Shown: positions 51,099 to 59,873, numbered from the stretch's first letter. The stretch: 64,000 nucleotides of DNA from Mycolicibacterium stellerae (GCF_003719305.1 NZ_RARC01000003.1:1-64000), one strand, 5' to 3'. Numbers and translations are program-made. The notes: generated by a model from the letters alone, not told the origin.

Positions 51099-52670
51099 AT
51101 GTCGCTGTTGGTCCGTCCGACAGCCCCGCCGCTGTGGCTGGGGATCGCGGTCGTGGCGTGCTTCATCGTGACCGAAACTGCGTTGGCCTATCTGCTCGAG
51201 AAGGTCTTCCCACAGATGGCCTTCGGTGTGATTTTCTTGTTCGGTGTCCTGGTGATCTCCGCCGGGTGGGACTTCGGGTTGGCGGTGACGACGACCTTCG
51301 TCAGCGCCGCCGTATATGCCTTCTTCCACCTGTCGTCGGACGGGCACGTCTTCCCGATCACGGGGGAGGACGCGGTGGCGATCGTGGTTTTTCTGCCCAT
51401 CGCGCTGTTGGCCAACATCCTTGCCGGCCAGGTCCGACTACGCGCCGCAGAAGCGAATCGACGCCGTCACGAGGCCGAGGTGCTCGCCGGGCAACAAGCG
51501 GCGCTTCGACGCGTGGCAACTCTGGTCGCGCGTGCGGTCCCGCCGTCTGAAGTGTTCTCGTCGGTCGCTGATGAACTGGCCCGTTGCCTGGGCGTGGACC
51601 ACGCCGCCCTGGTTCGGTATGAACCCGACGGTGCGGCGATCGTGGTGGCCGCGCACAACGAGCCTGGCGCGAAGAAAATGTTTGCGGGAAAGCGGTTTTC
51701 GTTCCAGCGTGAAAGCATCGTTGCTTCGGTTCTCAGCACGGGACACCCCGCCCGGATTGATCGGCATGACGAAATCACGGGCCTCGACGCCGAATACGTC
51801 AGTGAACTGGGCGTGCACTCAGGGGTGGGTACGCCGATCGTGGTGGGCGGGCGGCTGTGGGGCGCGGCTGTCGTTGGCTCATTGAGGTCCGAGCCGCTTC
51901 CCCATGACACCGAGGCGCGGGTCGGCGACTTTGCCGACCTCGTCGCAACGGCGATCGCCAACGCGGAGACCCGCACGGAGCTCACCGCCTCGAGAGCGCG
52001 CATCGTCGCGGCGGCCGACGGTGCCAGGCGGCGCTTTGAACGCGACCTACACGACGGTGCTCAACAGCGGCTGGTCTCACTCGCGCTGGCGCTGCGCGCC
52101 GCCGAGGCGGCGGTGCCAGCCGAATTGGAACAGCTCAGCGAGCAATTATCCGTCGTGGTCAGCGGACTGACGGGTGTGTTCGAGGATCTACAGGAGATAT
52201 CCCGCGGGATTCATCCGGCCATCTTGTCAAGGGGCGGACTGGGTCCCGCGATCAAGACACTTGCCCGCCGCTCCGCGGTACCGGCCGTGGTGCGCATCGG
52301 GGTTGATCAGCGGTTGCCCGATTCGGTTGAAGTTGCAGCGTATTACGTTGTCGCAGAAGCACTCACAAACGCGGCCAAACACGCAAAGGCGTCGGAGGTC
52401 AGTGTGAGTGTGGAAACCGACGGACCACAACTTTGCCTTGCGATTCGCGACGACGGAGTCGGCGGGGCCAACTCAAGCGCGGGCTCCGGACTGGTGGGCC
52501 TCGCGGATCGTGTCGAGGCTCTCGGCGGCCACATACAAGTGGCGAGTCCCGCCGGCGGCGGCACGACAATCGCGGTGGCGATTCCGATCGAACCGCCGAG
52601 CGCGCCGGGTGTCCTGCGATCGGCTCCGCGTACGTTTGTCAGTCACTGCTACCGGTGCCCGCCGCCGTGA
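51099..52670 (+). CDS. Orphan membrane sensor histidine kinase (GAF, HisKA_3)
   Basis: A 523-residue NarL-type sensor kinase. Four N-terminal helices (LWLGIAVVACFIVTETALAYL onwards, KdpD-like DUF4118 layout) occupy about 1-115. A GAF domain follows at about 150-300 (LARCLGVDHAALVRYE), then the dimerisation/phospho-acceptor helix with His in RDLHDGAQQRLVSLAL, and an HATPase domain (EALTNAAKHAKASEVSVSV; DDGVGG; GSGLVGLADRVEALGG). No response regulator gene is adjacent, so the partner is encoded elsewhere. The ATG at 51099 lies just before the first helix. Its 3' end overlaps the convergent secreted-protein gene. Confidence 0.9.
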   Translation: MSLLVRPTAPPLWLGIAVVACFIVTETALAYLLEKVFPQMAFGVIFLFGVLVISAGWDFGLAVTTTFVSAAVYAFFHLSSDGHVFPITGEDAVAIVVFLPIALLANILAGQVRLRAAEANRRRHEAEVLAGQQAALRRVATLVARAVPPSEVFSSVADELARCLGVDHAALVRYEPDGAAIVVAAHNEPGAKKMFAGKRFSFQRESIVASVLSTGHPARIDRHDEITGLDAEYVSELGVHSGVGTPIVVGGRLWGAAVVGSLRSEPLPHDTEARVGDFADLVATAIANAETRTELTASRARIVAAADGARRRFERDLHDGAQQRLVSLALALRAAEAAVPAELEQLSEQLSVVVSGLTGVFEDLQEISRGIHPAILSRGGLGPAIKTLARRSAVPAVVRIGVDQRLPDSVEVAAYYVVAEALTNAAKHAKASEVSVSVETDGPQLCLAIRDDGVGGANSSAGSGLVGLADRVEALGGHIQVASPAGGGTTIAVAIPIEPPSAPGVLRSAPRTFVSHCYRCPPP

Positions 52671-52960
52671 AAGCCGCCGCCGTGAAAGCCGCCGCCGCCA
52701 AACCCGCCGCCAAAGCCGCCGAACGCAAGGCCGAACTCGCCATAGGGATCGTAGCCAACCCCTGGTGGGGCGTCGTCGATCTGCGCATTCCCGGGTGTCA
52801 CGCACTCAGAACCAGGGCCGATCGAACCGCAGGTGGTCTGAACCGGGCTTGGGTTCCCCGTGCTCGTCGACGCCGCAGCAGCAGCCGGTGCTGCGAACAT
52901 CGCGACGGTGATGGCGCCCGTGGCCAACAGGATTGTCGGCGACATAGATTTGATTCTCAC
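52649..52960 (-). CDS. Small Gly-rich secreted protein
   Basis: A 103-residue protein with a signal peptide (MSPTILLATGAITVAMFAAPA, then AAA/AST), a short Cys-containing mid part (QTTCGSIGPGSECVTPG) and a C-terminal glycine- and histidine-rich tail of FGGG and FHGGG repeats. The His-rich tail could bind metal ions; this is only suggested by composition. The GTG start at 52960 has AAGGAG eight bases upstream. Its last 22 bases overlap the end of the convergent histidine kinase gene. Confidence 0.75.
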   Translation of the reverse strand: MRIKSMSPTILLATGAITVAMFAAPAAAAASTSTGNPSPVQTTCGSIGPGSECVTPGNAQIDDAPPGVGYDPYGEFGLAFGGFGGGFGGGGFHGGGFHGGGHR

Positions 52961-53120
52961 GGTGGTGCTCCTTCGATGGTTGAGCGTTCATCGCTCCATC
53001 CCAGAATTGCTCGCCGTGGAGATGGTGTCGTCACTGCTGGCGCCAAACGATGTTTCCCGGCAGCGGTAACCGAGGTGTTACTGCCAGCAGGCACGGCCTG
53101 ATGCGAGGAGATGAGGCGCC

Positions 53121-53615
53121 ATGAACGACCGGGACGGATTTCATCCAGATCTGCCTGCAGCCAACGCCAACCATGTCGAGATGTCGCTGCGCACGCGGGT
53201 GCACCATGTCAAGGCATCGCAGGTCAGTACTGCTACAGCGCAGACAGAGGGAATGCGAAGGCTCGCCGCGATCAGCGGTGGTTCGGTCGGCTCGGAGAAG
53301 ATCTGGATGGGTGAGACCCATGTCTCGCCGAGGACGGTGTCCGACAACCACCATCACGGCGAATCCGAAACGGCGATCTTCGTCCGAAGCGGAAACCCCG
53401 AGTTCGTATTCCACGACGGTGTTCGAGAGGTCCGCATTGCCACGGCGCCAGGCGACTACGTCTTCGTCCCGCCCTATGTTCCGCACCGAGAAGAGAATCC
53501 GGACCCCGACAATCCCGCCGTGATCGTTCTTGCCCGCAGCACGCAGGAGGCGATCGTCGTCAATCTGCCGCAGCTCTACGCACTTGAGGGCCTCGCGGGG
53601 TCGGAGCCGAAATGA
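53121..53615 (+). CDS. Cupin domain protein
   Basis: A 164-residue single-domain cupin. The metal-binding motif 1 is SDNHHHGESETAIFVRSG and motif 2 is PGDYVFVPPYVPHREEN. The protein has no signal peptide. Cupins of this size act as small metalloenzymes or ligand sensors; no specific reaction can be assigned. GAGGAGATGAGG precedes the ATG. It lies 17 bases before the zinc-ribbon SDR gene on the same strand, but that gene has its own promoter box. Confidence 0.85.
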   Translation: MNDRDGFHPDLPAANANHVEMSLRTRVHHVKASQVSTATAQTEGMRRLAAISGGSVGSEKIWMGETHVSPRTVSDNHHHGESETAIFVRSGNPEFVFHDGVREVRIATAPGDYVFVPPYVPHREENPDPDNPAVIVLARSTQEAIVVNLPQLYALEGLAGSEPK

Positions 53616-53619
53616 GCCG

Positions 53620-53625
53620 TACTCT
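53620..53625 (+). promoter_or_regulatory. -10 box of a leaderless promoter
   Basis: TACTCT with a six-base spacer to the GTG at 53632. It lies across the junction with the stop codon region of the cupin gene. Confidence 0.55.
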
Positions 53626-53631
53626 TCCAGC

Positions 53632-55110
53632 GTGAACGGAATCGACCCGGACAAGCTCAACACGTGCCTTACGGTGCTGGCCGAGATCGAGTCGTTGCCG
53701 CCCGAGCATCCCGATGCCGTCACCGTCCGGCGGGCCACCGCGGCCATATTCAAGTCGGTGAAGAAGGCCCGCCGCCACGCGAAGCGCGACGCGGTGGCGG
53801 CCGCAGATCACGCCGTCACCGCGGCCACCGCCACCGGAGCGCCCGGCCGCATCGACGACGAAACTGCCGGCCTGCCCCTCGTGTCGACTGCGGTCGGAGC
53901 CTCGGCAGGAACGTTGCTCCGGTCGCGCGCCTGCTACATGTGCAAGAACCGCTACACGGTGGTCGACGCGTTCTACCACCAACTCTGTCCCGAGTGCGCC
54001 GCGGTCAACAGGGCCAAGCGCGACGCCCGCACCGACCTCACCGGCAAGACCGCCCTGCTCACAGGTGGCCGCGCCAAGATCGGCATGTATATCGCGCTTC
54101 GGCTGCTCCGTGACGGCGCCCACACGACGGTCACCACCCGCTTTCCGAACGACGCCGTGCGCCGCTTCACGGCGATGCCCGACAGTGCCGACTGGCTGCA
54201 CCGGCTGCGCATCGTCGGGATCGACCTGCGCGACCCCGCTCAGGTCGTCGCGCTCGCGGACACCGTCGCCGCGCAGGGACCGCTGGACATCCTGATCAAC
54301 AACGCCGCCCAGACGGTGCGCCGAGCCCCCGGCTCCTACGCGGCGCTCGTCGAGGCCGAGCGCACGCCGCAGCAGGAACTCGTCGACGTGGTCACGTTCG
54401 ACCGCGTCAGCGACGCCCATCCCGCGGCGCTGGCAGGCAGCCTCGCCGAGCGCCAGGCTCCCCATGCGGTGTCTTTTCCCGGGTCATCCCCTGCCGTGCG
54501 GGCGTGGGCCCATCGCTCCAGCCCTCCGGTGACCGACCTGGCTCTCACCGCCCGCAGCGCGTCGCCGGACCGGATCGCTGCCGGAACGGCCATCGACGCG
54601 GGTGGCCTTCTGCCCGATACCGCGTCGATCAACAGTTGGACGCAACGCGTGCACGAGGTCGATGCGATGGAGTTGCTCGAGGTTCAGCTCTGCAACCAGA
54701 CCGCGCCGTTCATTCTGGTGAGCCGGCTGCGCCCGGCGATGGCAGCTTCTCGTGCCCGCCGCAAATATGTCGTGAACGTGTCTGCAATGGAGGGCCAGTT
54801 CAGTCGGGCGTACAAGGGCCCTGGGCATCCGCACACCAACATGGCCAAGGCCGCGCTGAACATGCTCACCCGAACCAGCGCAGCGGAGATGCTCGAGCAG
54901 GACGGCATTCTCATGACCGCCGTCGACACGGGCTGGATCACCGACGAGCGTCCACACCCGACGAAGCTGCGGCTGGCCGAAGAGGGATTCCATGCGCCAC
55001 TCGACCTCGTCGACGGTGCCGCCCGCGTGTATGACCCGATCGTCCGCGGCGAGTTGGGCGAAGATCTGCACGGCTGCTTCCTGAAGGACTACTCGCCAAG
55101 CAACTGGTAG
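53632..55110 (+). CDS. SDR-type protein with N-terminal zinc-ribbon
   Basis: A 492-residue protein. The first 95 residues are basic and helical (KSVKKARRHAKRD). A Cys4 zinc-ribbon follows (Cys101, 104, 119 and 122 in CYMCKNRY and LCPECA). An SDR domain starts at TALLTGGRAKIGMYIALRL and continues with DILINNAAQTVRRAP. A long insertion sits before the catalytic part VNVSAMEGQF, and the YxxxK position reads TNMAK, so the catalytic Tyr is missing. It probably binds NAD(P) and perhaps another protein or nucleic acid via the ribbon. No known enzyme assignment. Confidence 0.82.
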   Translation: MNGIDPDKLNTCLTVLAEIESLPPEHPDAVTVRRATAAIFKSVKKARRHAKRDAVAAADHAVTAATATGAPGRIDDETAGLPLVSTAVGASAGTLLRSRACYMCKNRYTVVDAFYHQLCPECAAVNRAKRDARTDLTGKTALLTGGRAKIGMYIALRLLRDGAHTTVTTRFPNDAVRRFTAMPDSADWLHRLRIVGIDLRDPAQVVALADTVAAQGPLDILINNAAQTVRRAPGSYAALVEAERTPQQELVDVVTFDRVSDAHPAALAGSLAERQAPHAVSFPGSSPAVRAWAHRSSPPVTDLALTARSASPDRIAAGTAIDAGGLLPDTASINSWTQRVHEVDAMELLEVQLCNQTAPFILVSRLRPAMAASRARRKYVVNVSAMEGQFSRAYKGPGHPHTNMAKAALNMLTRTSAAEMLEQDGILMTAVDTGWITDERPHPTKLRLAEEGFHAPLDLVDGAARVYDPIVRGELGEDLHGCFLKDYSPSNW

Positions 55111-55345
55111 CTGCGACCGATCCGCAAAGCCCTTGCCTGGCGGATAGAAAACCCTCTCCTTGTGCCAGGTGGATTCTGGCTTCCCGGCGATTACCCAGCG
55201 GCTTTCCGCGCACGACTATTGGTGCAGCGGGAAAGAACAAGCGAACGGCCGATCAGTCGGCACAGACACCTACATCCCCGCGACGAAAGTCCAAAGAACC
55301 AGACCGCGCTCCACCAGGGGCCGCGACAACCTCACAGGAGAGATC

Positions 55346-56104
55346 ATGACCACCGCACACCAGGGCCGCGCCAAACTGCGGGGCCGGACCATGGCCGCCA
55401 CCCTGCTGGCGTCGGCCGCGACCGTCGCCGGCCTTGTCGGTACTGCCGCACCTGCGAACGCTGCGGATCAGTACTACGCGGTGGCGCTTGGCTACGTCAA
55501 CGAGAATCCGCCCGTGACGATGGCAGGCGGCGCGGCGATCGCCGCCAGCCAAGACCAGGCCGGCCTTCAGGCGCTGACGAACTGTTCGAACAATGGCGCC
55601 AGCCACTGCGTGACCGTGGCCATCGCCACGAACGAGTGCGCGGCGGCCGCGTCGAACAACTACGGCGAAGAGGTCGGTGCCTCGGCTTCGACGATCGCCG
55701 CAGCCGAGGCCGCGGCCAAGGCCAAGCTGCAGAACCAGACGGGCGCGAAGGTCATCGTGTCGGGCTGCACGAACGGGAACACCGCGCCGCCGCCGCCGAA
55801 CCAGCCGCCGCCGCCGAACCAGCCGCCGCCGCCGGACCAGCCGCCGCCACCGCCCGCGCCCAAGCCGGGGCCGCTGGTCTCATTCAACACGGTCCTGGGT
55901 GGCCTGGAGGCTCACATCACCGACCGCAGTGGAGTGTCGTCGCAGTGCACCTACACGACCGACGACTACAACCGCAGCTTCGCGCTGCCTGCCAACTCCA
56001 CGTACGACCTGAGGATCGTCCCGGCCGTTCCGCGATTCAAGAACTGGACCGTCACGATCAAGTGTGACAACGGCACCAGCACGACGGCGACGACGTACTT
56101 CTGA
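55346..56104 (+). CDS. Secreted DUF4189-type protein with proline linker
   Basis: A 252-residue exported protein. A signal peptide (MAATLLASAATVAGLVGTA, then ANA/ADQYY) precedes a DUF4189-like domain (YYAVALGY; GLQALTNCSNNGASHCVTVAIATNECAAAA), then three NQPPPP/DQPPPP repeats and a 75-residue C-terminal domain with a Cys pair (SSQCTYTT and WTVTIKCDNG). The last domain looks related to that of the protein at 42417. GGAGAG lies five bases before the ATG. A strong terminator follows. Its role is probably at the cell surface and is not known. Confidence 0.85.
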   Translation: MTTAHQGRAKLRGRTMAATLLASAATVAGLVGTAAPANAADQYYAVALGYVNENPPVTMAGGAAIAASQDQAGLQALTNCSNNGASHCVTVAIATNECAAAASNNYGEEVGASASTIAAAEAAAKAKLQNQTGAKVIVSGCTNGNTAPPPPNQPPPPNQPPPPDQPPPPPAPKPGPLVSFNTVLGGLEAHITDRSGVSSQCTYTTDDYNRSFALPANSTYDLRIVPAVPRFKNWTVTIKCDNGTSTTATTYF

Positions 56105-56130
56105 GCCGCTGTCTTGCCCTGACCCGATCC

Positions 56131-56171
56131 GCCCGGACCGTAACCCCCCCACGGTCCGGGCGGTTTCGGCT
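56131..56171. terminator. Terminator between convergent genes
   Basis: GCCCGGACCGT and ACGGTCCGGGC form a perfect 11-bp stem with a 9-base loop rich in C. A weak T stretch follows. It separates the secreted protein gene from the sulfotransferase gene. Confidence 0.75.
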
Positions 56172-56189
56172 TTTCTGTCGGTCCGCCGA

Positions 56190-57434
56190 TCAACTCAAGA
56201 AGCGGTCGATATATGAGGCGAATCGGGCGCGCAGGTCAGATTCGTCGATTCCGAACACGTCCCATGACGTGGCAACCCGGCCGAGCCTGCCGCGCGGGTG
56301 GGCGGTCAGGTAGTCGGTGATCGCTGTGCGCGCCGGGTCGTCGAACTGTTCGCCCGCAAGTGCGTACAACCGCTCGGTGGTGCCCAGTTCGTCGTTCATG
56401 AAGTCGTCGAAGCGGATGTCGACCGACCGATCGGCGGGGATGACGTCGCGGTCGCGCACGCACGATTCGAGTAAGCGGTCCAGATTATCCACCCACGCGT
56501 CCGCGATCATCGCGACGTCGACTCGGTCGCGATACATGCGCGCGGAGTAGGTGATCATCGTGATCATCGACAGTGCGACCGGCACCGGGTCGCGGTGGGT
56601 GAACGCGACGATCACGCCGGGTAGCACACTGTCGAGCACCGGAAGCTGGCCCAGGTGCTGCGGCGATTTGAGCACCCAGCGCCTGCCGCCCCGCAGGAAT
56701 TGCAGGGCCTTCAGTTGGGTGACCATGTATTCGTATGACGAGGTCTGGTCGGTCGACCAGTAGTACTCGGTCCACCGCGGAGCGTGAGCGAGGGTGTCCA
56801 TCAGCATCGTGGAGAAGTCGTTGGCCAGCAAGTGGATCTCTTCGTGGGCGTGGTCGGTGGTCATCTCGTGCATGAGCGCGAAATGCGGCATCAGCGTGTC
56901 CATCACGCTGACGGCCATGTCCATCCGTGTCACTCGAGGGTCGGGCTGCTGACCGGCCTCGGCGGCCAGCGGGAACGGCTCGACGCTCTCCCAGTAGGGC
57001 AGGCTGCGGAAGGTCGGCGCGGCGGCAAGCATGTTGTGCAGGTGGGTGGTTCCGGTGCGGGGAAGACCTGCGATGACGACGGGCGGGAGCACCTCGAGGT
57101 CGTGAATCTCGGGATGGCGCGTCAGCAGGTCGGTCAGCAGTAGGCGGTTCTTGAGCCACTGGGTGAGTTGTGAGTGAAAGTTCACGATGCCCGGGCCGTG
57201 CATGTCGATGGCGCGCAGTTCCGACAGGTACAGATCCAGCCGCTCGCGGTAGTCGTCGGCGCCGAAGTCGGCGAGCCCGGTGTCAGCGCGAGCGCGTGCG
57301 TGCATCGCGTCAGAATCGAGCGGACAGTCGGCGGCGAAGGCCGCCATCATTTCCCGGATCTGTTGTGCCTCTGGGCTATAGCGGGGTTCGGCGAGATCGT
57401 CGAGCTCGACGATACTGGCTGTGGCATCGGTCAC
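56190..57434 (-). CDS. Sulfotransferase family protein
   Basis: A 414-residue PAPS-dependent sulfotransferase of the mycobacterial Stf type. The 5'-phosphosulfate loop is VVIAGLPRTGTTHLHNML, the 3'-phosphate region is in VLPGVIVAFTHRDPVPVALS, and WVLKSPQHLGQL precedes it. Members sulfate lipids, glycolipids or sterol-like compounds. The GTG start at 57432-57434 is five bases from an imperfect 25-bp palindrome shared with a nearby TetR promoter. It is divergent from the DUF1214 gene. Confidence 0.9.
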   Translation of the reverse strand: MTDATASIVELDDLAEPRYSPEAQQIREMMAAFAADCPLDSDAMHARARADTGLADFGADDYRERLDLYLSELRAIDMHGPGIVNFHSQLTQWLKNRLLLTDLLTRHPEIHDLEVLPPVVIAGLPRTGTTHLHNMLAAAPTFRSLPYWESVEPFPLAAEAGQQPDPRVTRMDMAVSVMDTLMPHFALMHEMTTDHAHEEIHLLANDFSTMLMDTLAHAPRWTEYYWSTDQTSSYEYMVTQLKALQFLRGGRRWVLKSPQHLGQLPVLDSVLPGVIVAFTHRDPVPVALSMITMITYSARMYRDRVDVAMIADAWVDNLDRLLESCVRDRDVIPADRSVDIRFDDFMNDELGTTERLYALAGEQFDDPARTAITDYLTAHPRGRLGRVATSWDVFGIDESDLRARFASYIDRFLS

Positions 57435-57439
57435 ATCGA

Positions 57440-57464
57440 ATTATGTTACAGTGCATCACGTAAT
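57440..57464. promoter_or_regulatory. Operator candidate between sulfotransferase and DUF1214 genes
   Basis: ATTATGTTA and TCACGTAAT are imperfect arms (7 of 9) around 7 bases. Read on the minus strand it begins ATTACGTG and contains TAAC followed by AAT, the same pattern as the site at 59324-59347 in front of the TetR gene. Confidence 0.55.
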
Positions 57465-57534
57465 GGCAATAGGCCTTTGGCTCGAGCTTTGATCGCGACG
57501 TGCACCACGACCTCGGTACGAAAGGAAACATCGC

Positions 57535-58671
57535 ATGACGACGGATTCCGACGTCGCAGCACCGGCGACGACGCACGAGGCGACGCAGGCGTGGCGCGAA
57601 TTGCTCGACACGCTGCGCGACCTCGACCGGTCGTTCATGGAGGGGGACAAGGCCGTCACCGATGACCGGCATGTCGCCGACGGGTATCGAATGTTGGCCA
57701 CCACGCTGGGCGTCGCCCTTGACGTCTATCTGTTCGCCGATCCGAGCCGGCCGTTGTGGCTGGAGGTCAACTCGCCGTGGCGCCCGGACCGCAGGTGGGG
57801 TGGCGACAACACCGACGCCATCTACTACATGTGCCCGGTCGATCCGAAGCGGCGGTATCGAATCAGCGGCAATCGCGGTGACAGCGTGTACTTCTCGGTG
57901 ACCGCGTACAACGAGCCATCGCCGGGTGCGTGGTCGGATCGCATACTGGCGATCCTGCGTGATGATGACCTCGACTTCGACGCGGACGGAAACTTCTCCT
58001 TCGAGCTGGGCCCAACCCCTGATGCTGCGGTCCTGATGACCCGCGACTACCAGGCCGATCCGCGCGTTGGCAAGCCCGTCACCTGGAACATCGAAGCCCT
58101 CGATGAGCCGGAGCCATTCCGGCACGGCGAGGCCGAGACCGCCGCGGCGCTACGGGCCAGTGCGACCTGGTTGAAGACCATGTTCGCGATCCTGCCGCTC
58201 GCGGTCGGGGTGAAGGCCGCCGAGGAACACGGTCTCGGCCACTCAACGGCGATGGTCGCCAACGACTTCGCCGAGCCCTACCAGGTGCCCGACGCCAACT
58301 TCGGCTGGTCGGCGCGCGACGCCTGTTACTCATACGGCAGCTTCGACCTTGCCGAGGATGAGGCGCTGGTGGTCACGCACCGGCCACCGACCTGCCGGTT
58401 CTGGAACCTGGTGGTGTGGAACCAGTTCATGGCCGTGCCCGGCGTGTACGACGCCCGAAGCTCGGTCAACGGTTCGACAGCGGTACCCAACGCGGATGGG
58501 TCGGTGACCGTCGTGGTGTCGCGCGTCACGACGACACACCCGAATTCCCTTACCACGCTTGGCTATCCGCGCGGCAACCTGGCATTTCGCTGGTTCCTGG
58601 CGGACGAGGTGCCCGCACTGCCCGAGGCGCAACTCGTCAAGTTGTCCGACGCGCCGACCGCGGTGAGCTGA
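57535..58671 (+). CDS. DUF1214 domain protein
   Basis: A 378-residue protein with a C-terminal DUF1214 domain (FWNLVVWNQFMAVPGVYDARSSVNG; NGSTAVPNADGSVTVVVSRV; GNLAFRWFLADEVPALP) and an N-terminal segment typical of DUF1254/DUF1214 relatives (RYRISGNRGDSVYFSVTAYNE). These proteins are widespread in mycobacteria; no activity is established. AAAGGAAAC lies seven bases before the ATG. It is divergent from the sulfotransferase gene and shares the operator candidate, so the two may work on the same compound. Confidence 0.82.
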   Translation: MTTDSDVAAPATTHEATQAWRELLDTLRDLDRSFMEGDKAVTDDRHVADGYRMLATTLGVALDVYLFADPSRPLWLEVNSPWRPDRRWGGDNTDAIYYMCPVDPKRRYRISGNRGDSVYFSVTAYNEPSPGAWSDRILAILRDDDLDFDADGNFSFELGPTPDAAVLMTRDYQADPRVGKPVTWNIEALDEPEPFRHGEAETAAALRASATWLKTMFAILPLAVGVKAAEEHGLGHSTAMVANDFAEPYQVPDANFGWSARDACYSYGSFDLAEDEALVVTHRPPTCRFWNLVVWNQFMAVPGVYDARSSVNGSTAVPNADGSVTVVVSRVTTTHPNSLTTLGYPRGNLAFRWFLADEVPALPEAQLVKLSDAPTAVS

Positions 58672-59293
58672 CCGAACGGCGGCGCCGCGGCGCCCGCCAC
58701 GTCGAATAGGCCAATGCGGTCAAGGCGTCGGCGGTTCGTGTGCAGAAGTTCTCGTGGTCGACAAGGCCGAAGGTCAGCGCCCGGATGGCGGTGGTGGCGA
58801 CGAGGAAGTCGAAGATGGCATCGGTGCGCAGTGTCAGCTCCGTCGCGGGCAGGTCGGTCAAATAGCGGTGCACCAGGTCGGTGAACAGCACGCGGACATC
58901 GTGTTCCGTGCGATTGACCAGTCGCTCGTACAGGTCTACGTCGTGCTCGTAAGCCATCAGCAGTCCCGGTATCGCCGCCCTTGTGACGGGGTCCGCGAAC
59001 TGCTGGATGAACGTCAGGGTCCAGGCGTGCAAGTCTTTTCGAAGCTCCCCTGTCGACTCGGGGATGGCAGTCGGTCCGATCTCTCCGAACACCGCATCCT
59101 CGATGATCGCCTCACGGCGCGGCCAGCGGCGGTAGATGGCCGGTGCGCCTACGCCCGCACGGCGCGCGATCGCAACGATCGTCGTCGCCTGATAGCCCTC
59201 CTCAACCAATAGTTCCCTGGTCGCCGCAAGCACGTCGACATCCTTCTGCGGATCTCGCGGTCGCCCCGGCAGGGGTTGAGGTGCCGTGGTCAC
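58637..59293 (-). CDS. TetR family regulator (likely controls 57.4 kb divergent promoter)
   Basis: A 218-residue TetR protein. The DNA-binding part is LAATRELLVEEGYQATTIVAIARRAGVGAPAIYRRWPRREAII, with the recognition helix VGAPAIYRRW. The GTG start at 59291-59293 is 30 bases from the operator candidate at 59324-59347. The end overlaps the convergent DUF1214 gene by 35 bases, so its last 12 residues (basic, RRRRS) share DNA with that gene. Repression of its own gene and of the sulfotransferase/DUF1214 pair is inferred from the shared site. Confidence 0.88.
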   Translation of the reverse strand: MTTAPQPLPGRPRDPQKDVDVLAATRELLVEEGYQATTIVAIARRAGVGAPAIYRRWPRREAIIEDAVFGEIGPTAIPESTGELRKDLHAWTLTFIQQFADPVTRAAIPGLLMAYEHDVDLYERLVNRTEHDVRVLFTDLVHRYLTDLPATELTLRTDAIFDFLVATTAIRALTFGLVDHENFCTRTADALTALAYSTWRAPRRRRSVSSPRSARRTT

Positions 59294-59323
59294 TGAAAAA
59301 CGGTACCGCAGATCCCGAGTTTT

Positions 59324-59347
59324 ATTACGTGTGGCTCCATAACGAAT
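59324..59347. promoter_or_regulatory. Operator candidate in front of the TetR gene
   Basis: ATTACGTG, a GC-rich centre and CATAACGAAT match the minus-strand reading of the site at 57440-57464 in the left arm (8 of 8) and TAAC in the right arm. Confidence 0.55.
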
Positions 59348-59351
59348 AGTC

Positions 59352-59873
59352 TCAGCTGTGAGTGGGTTCGCCCTCGGTGGTCACCTCGAAGGTGTTGAGG
59401 AAGTTGCACACGAGTTGGTAGAACCCGACAGTCATAACGAGATCGGCGAGTTGGGTCACCGTGAGTACTTCAAGGGCGTCGTCGCGGTCCCTGCCCATCA
59501 GAGTGTGGTCGTCGAGCAGTTTGTCGGTCCAGGCGAGGACGCCCGCCTCGTCGTCGGGCAGGCCATCGGTGGACCCCGTTGCCGCGGCGGCGATGGCCTC
59601 GGCCGACAGCCCGGCGTAGCCGGCGATCATCGTGTGCTGGTGCGTTTCATACGGTGCGGCGTAGCGATAACCGACCCGCAGGATCGCCAGTTCGCGAAGG
59701 TGCGCGGGAAGCGAATTGGCCTGGAACATGGCGTCGGCCATGACGAAGAACCCTGGCGCCAGGCCGGGGGAGTGCATGACCATCCGGTAGATGTTCACCG
59801 GAGCGTGCTGGGCGAGGGTGTCCTTGAGGTGTTGCGGCAAGGCGTCGACGTCGGGATAGTCCATGGTGATCAT
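59352..59873 (-). CDS. Carboxymuconolactone decarboxylase / AhpD-like protein
   Basis: A 173-residue helical protein of the CMD/AhpD superfamily: LRELAILRVGYRYAAPYETHQHTMIAGYAGLS carries the family pattern with Glu and two His. The CxxC of peroxidase-active AhpD is absent, so an alkylhydroperoxidase role is unlikely. Many such proteins in mycobacteria accompany aromatic or steroid catabolic enzymes. The start ATG overlaps the VOC gene stop (59870-59873). It is the last gene of the TetR-VOC-CMD operon. Confidence 0.88.
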   Translation of the reverse strand: MITMDYPDVDALPQHLKDTLAQHAPVNIYRMVMHSPGLAPGFFVMADAMFQANSLPAHLRELAILRVGYRYAAPYETHQHTMIAGYAGLSAEAIAAAATGSTDGLPDDEAGVLAWTDKLLDDHTLMGRDRDDALEVLTVTQLADLVMTVGFYQLVCNFLNTFEVTTEGEPTHS

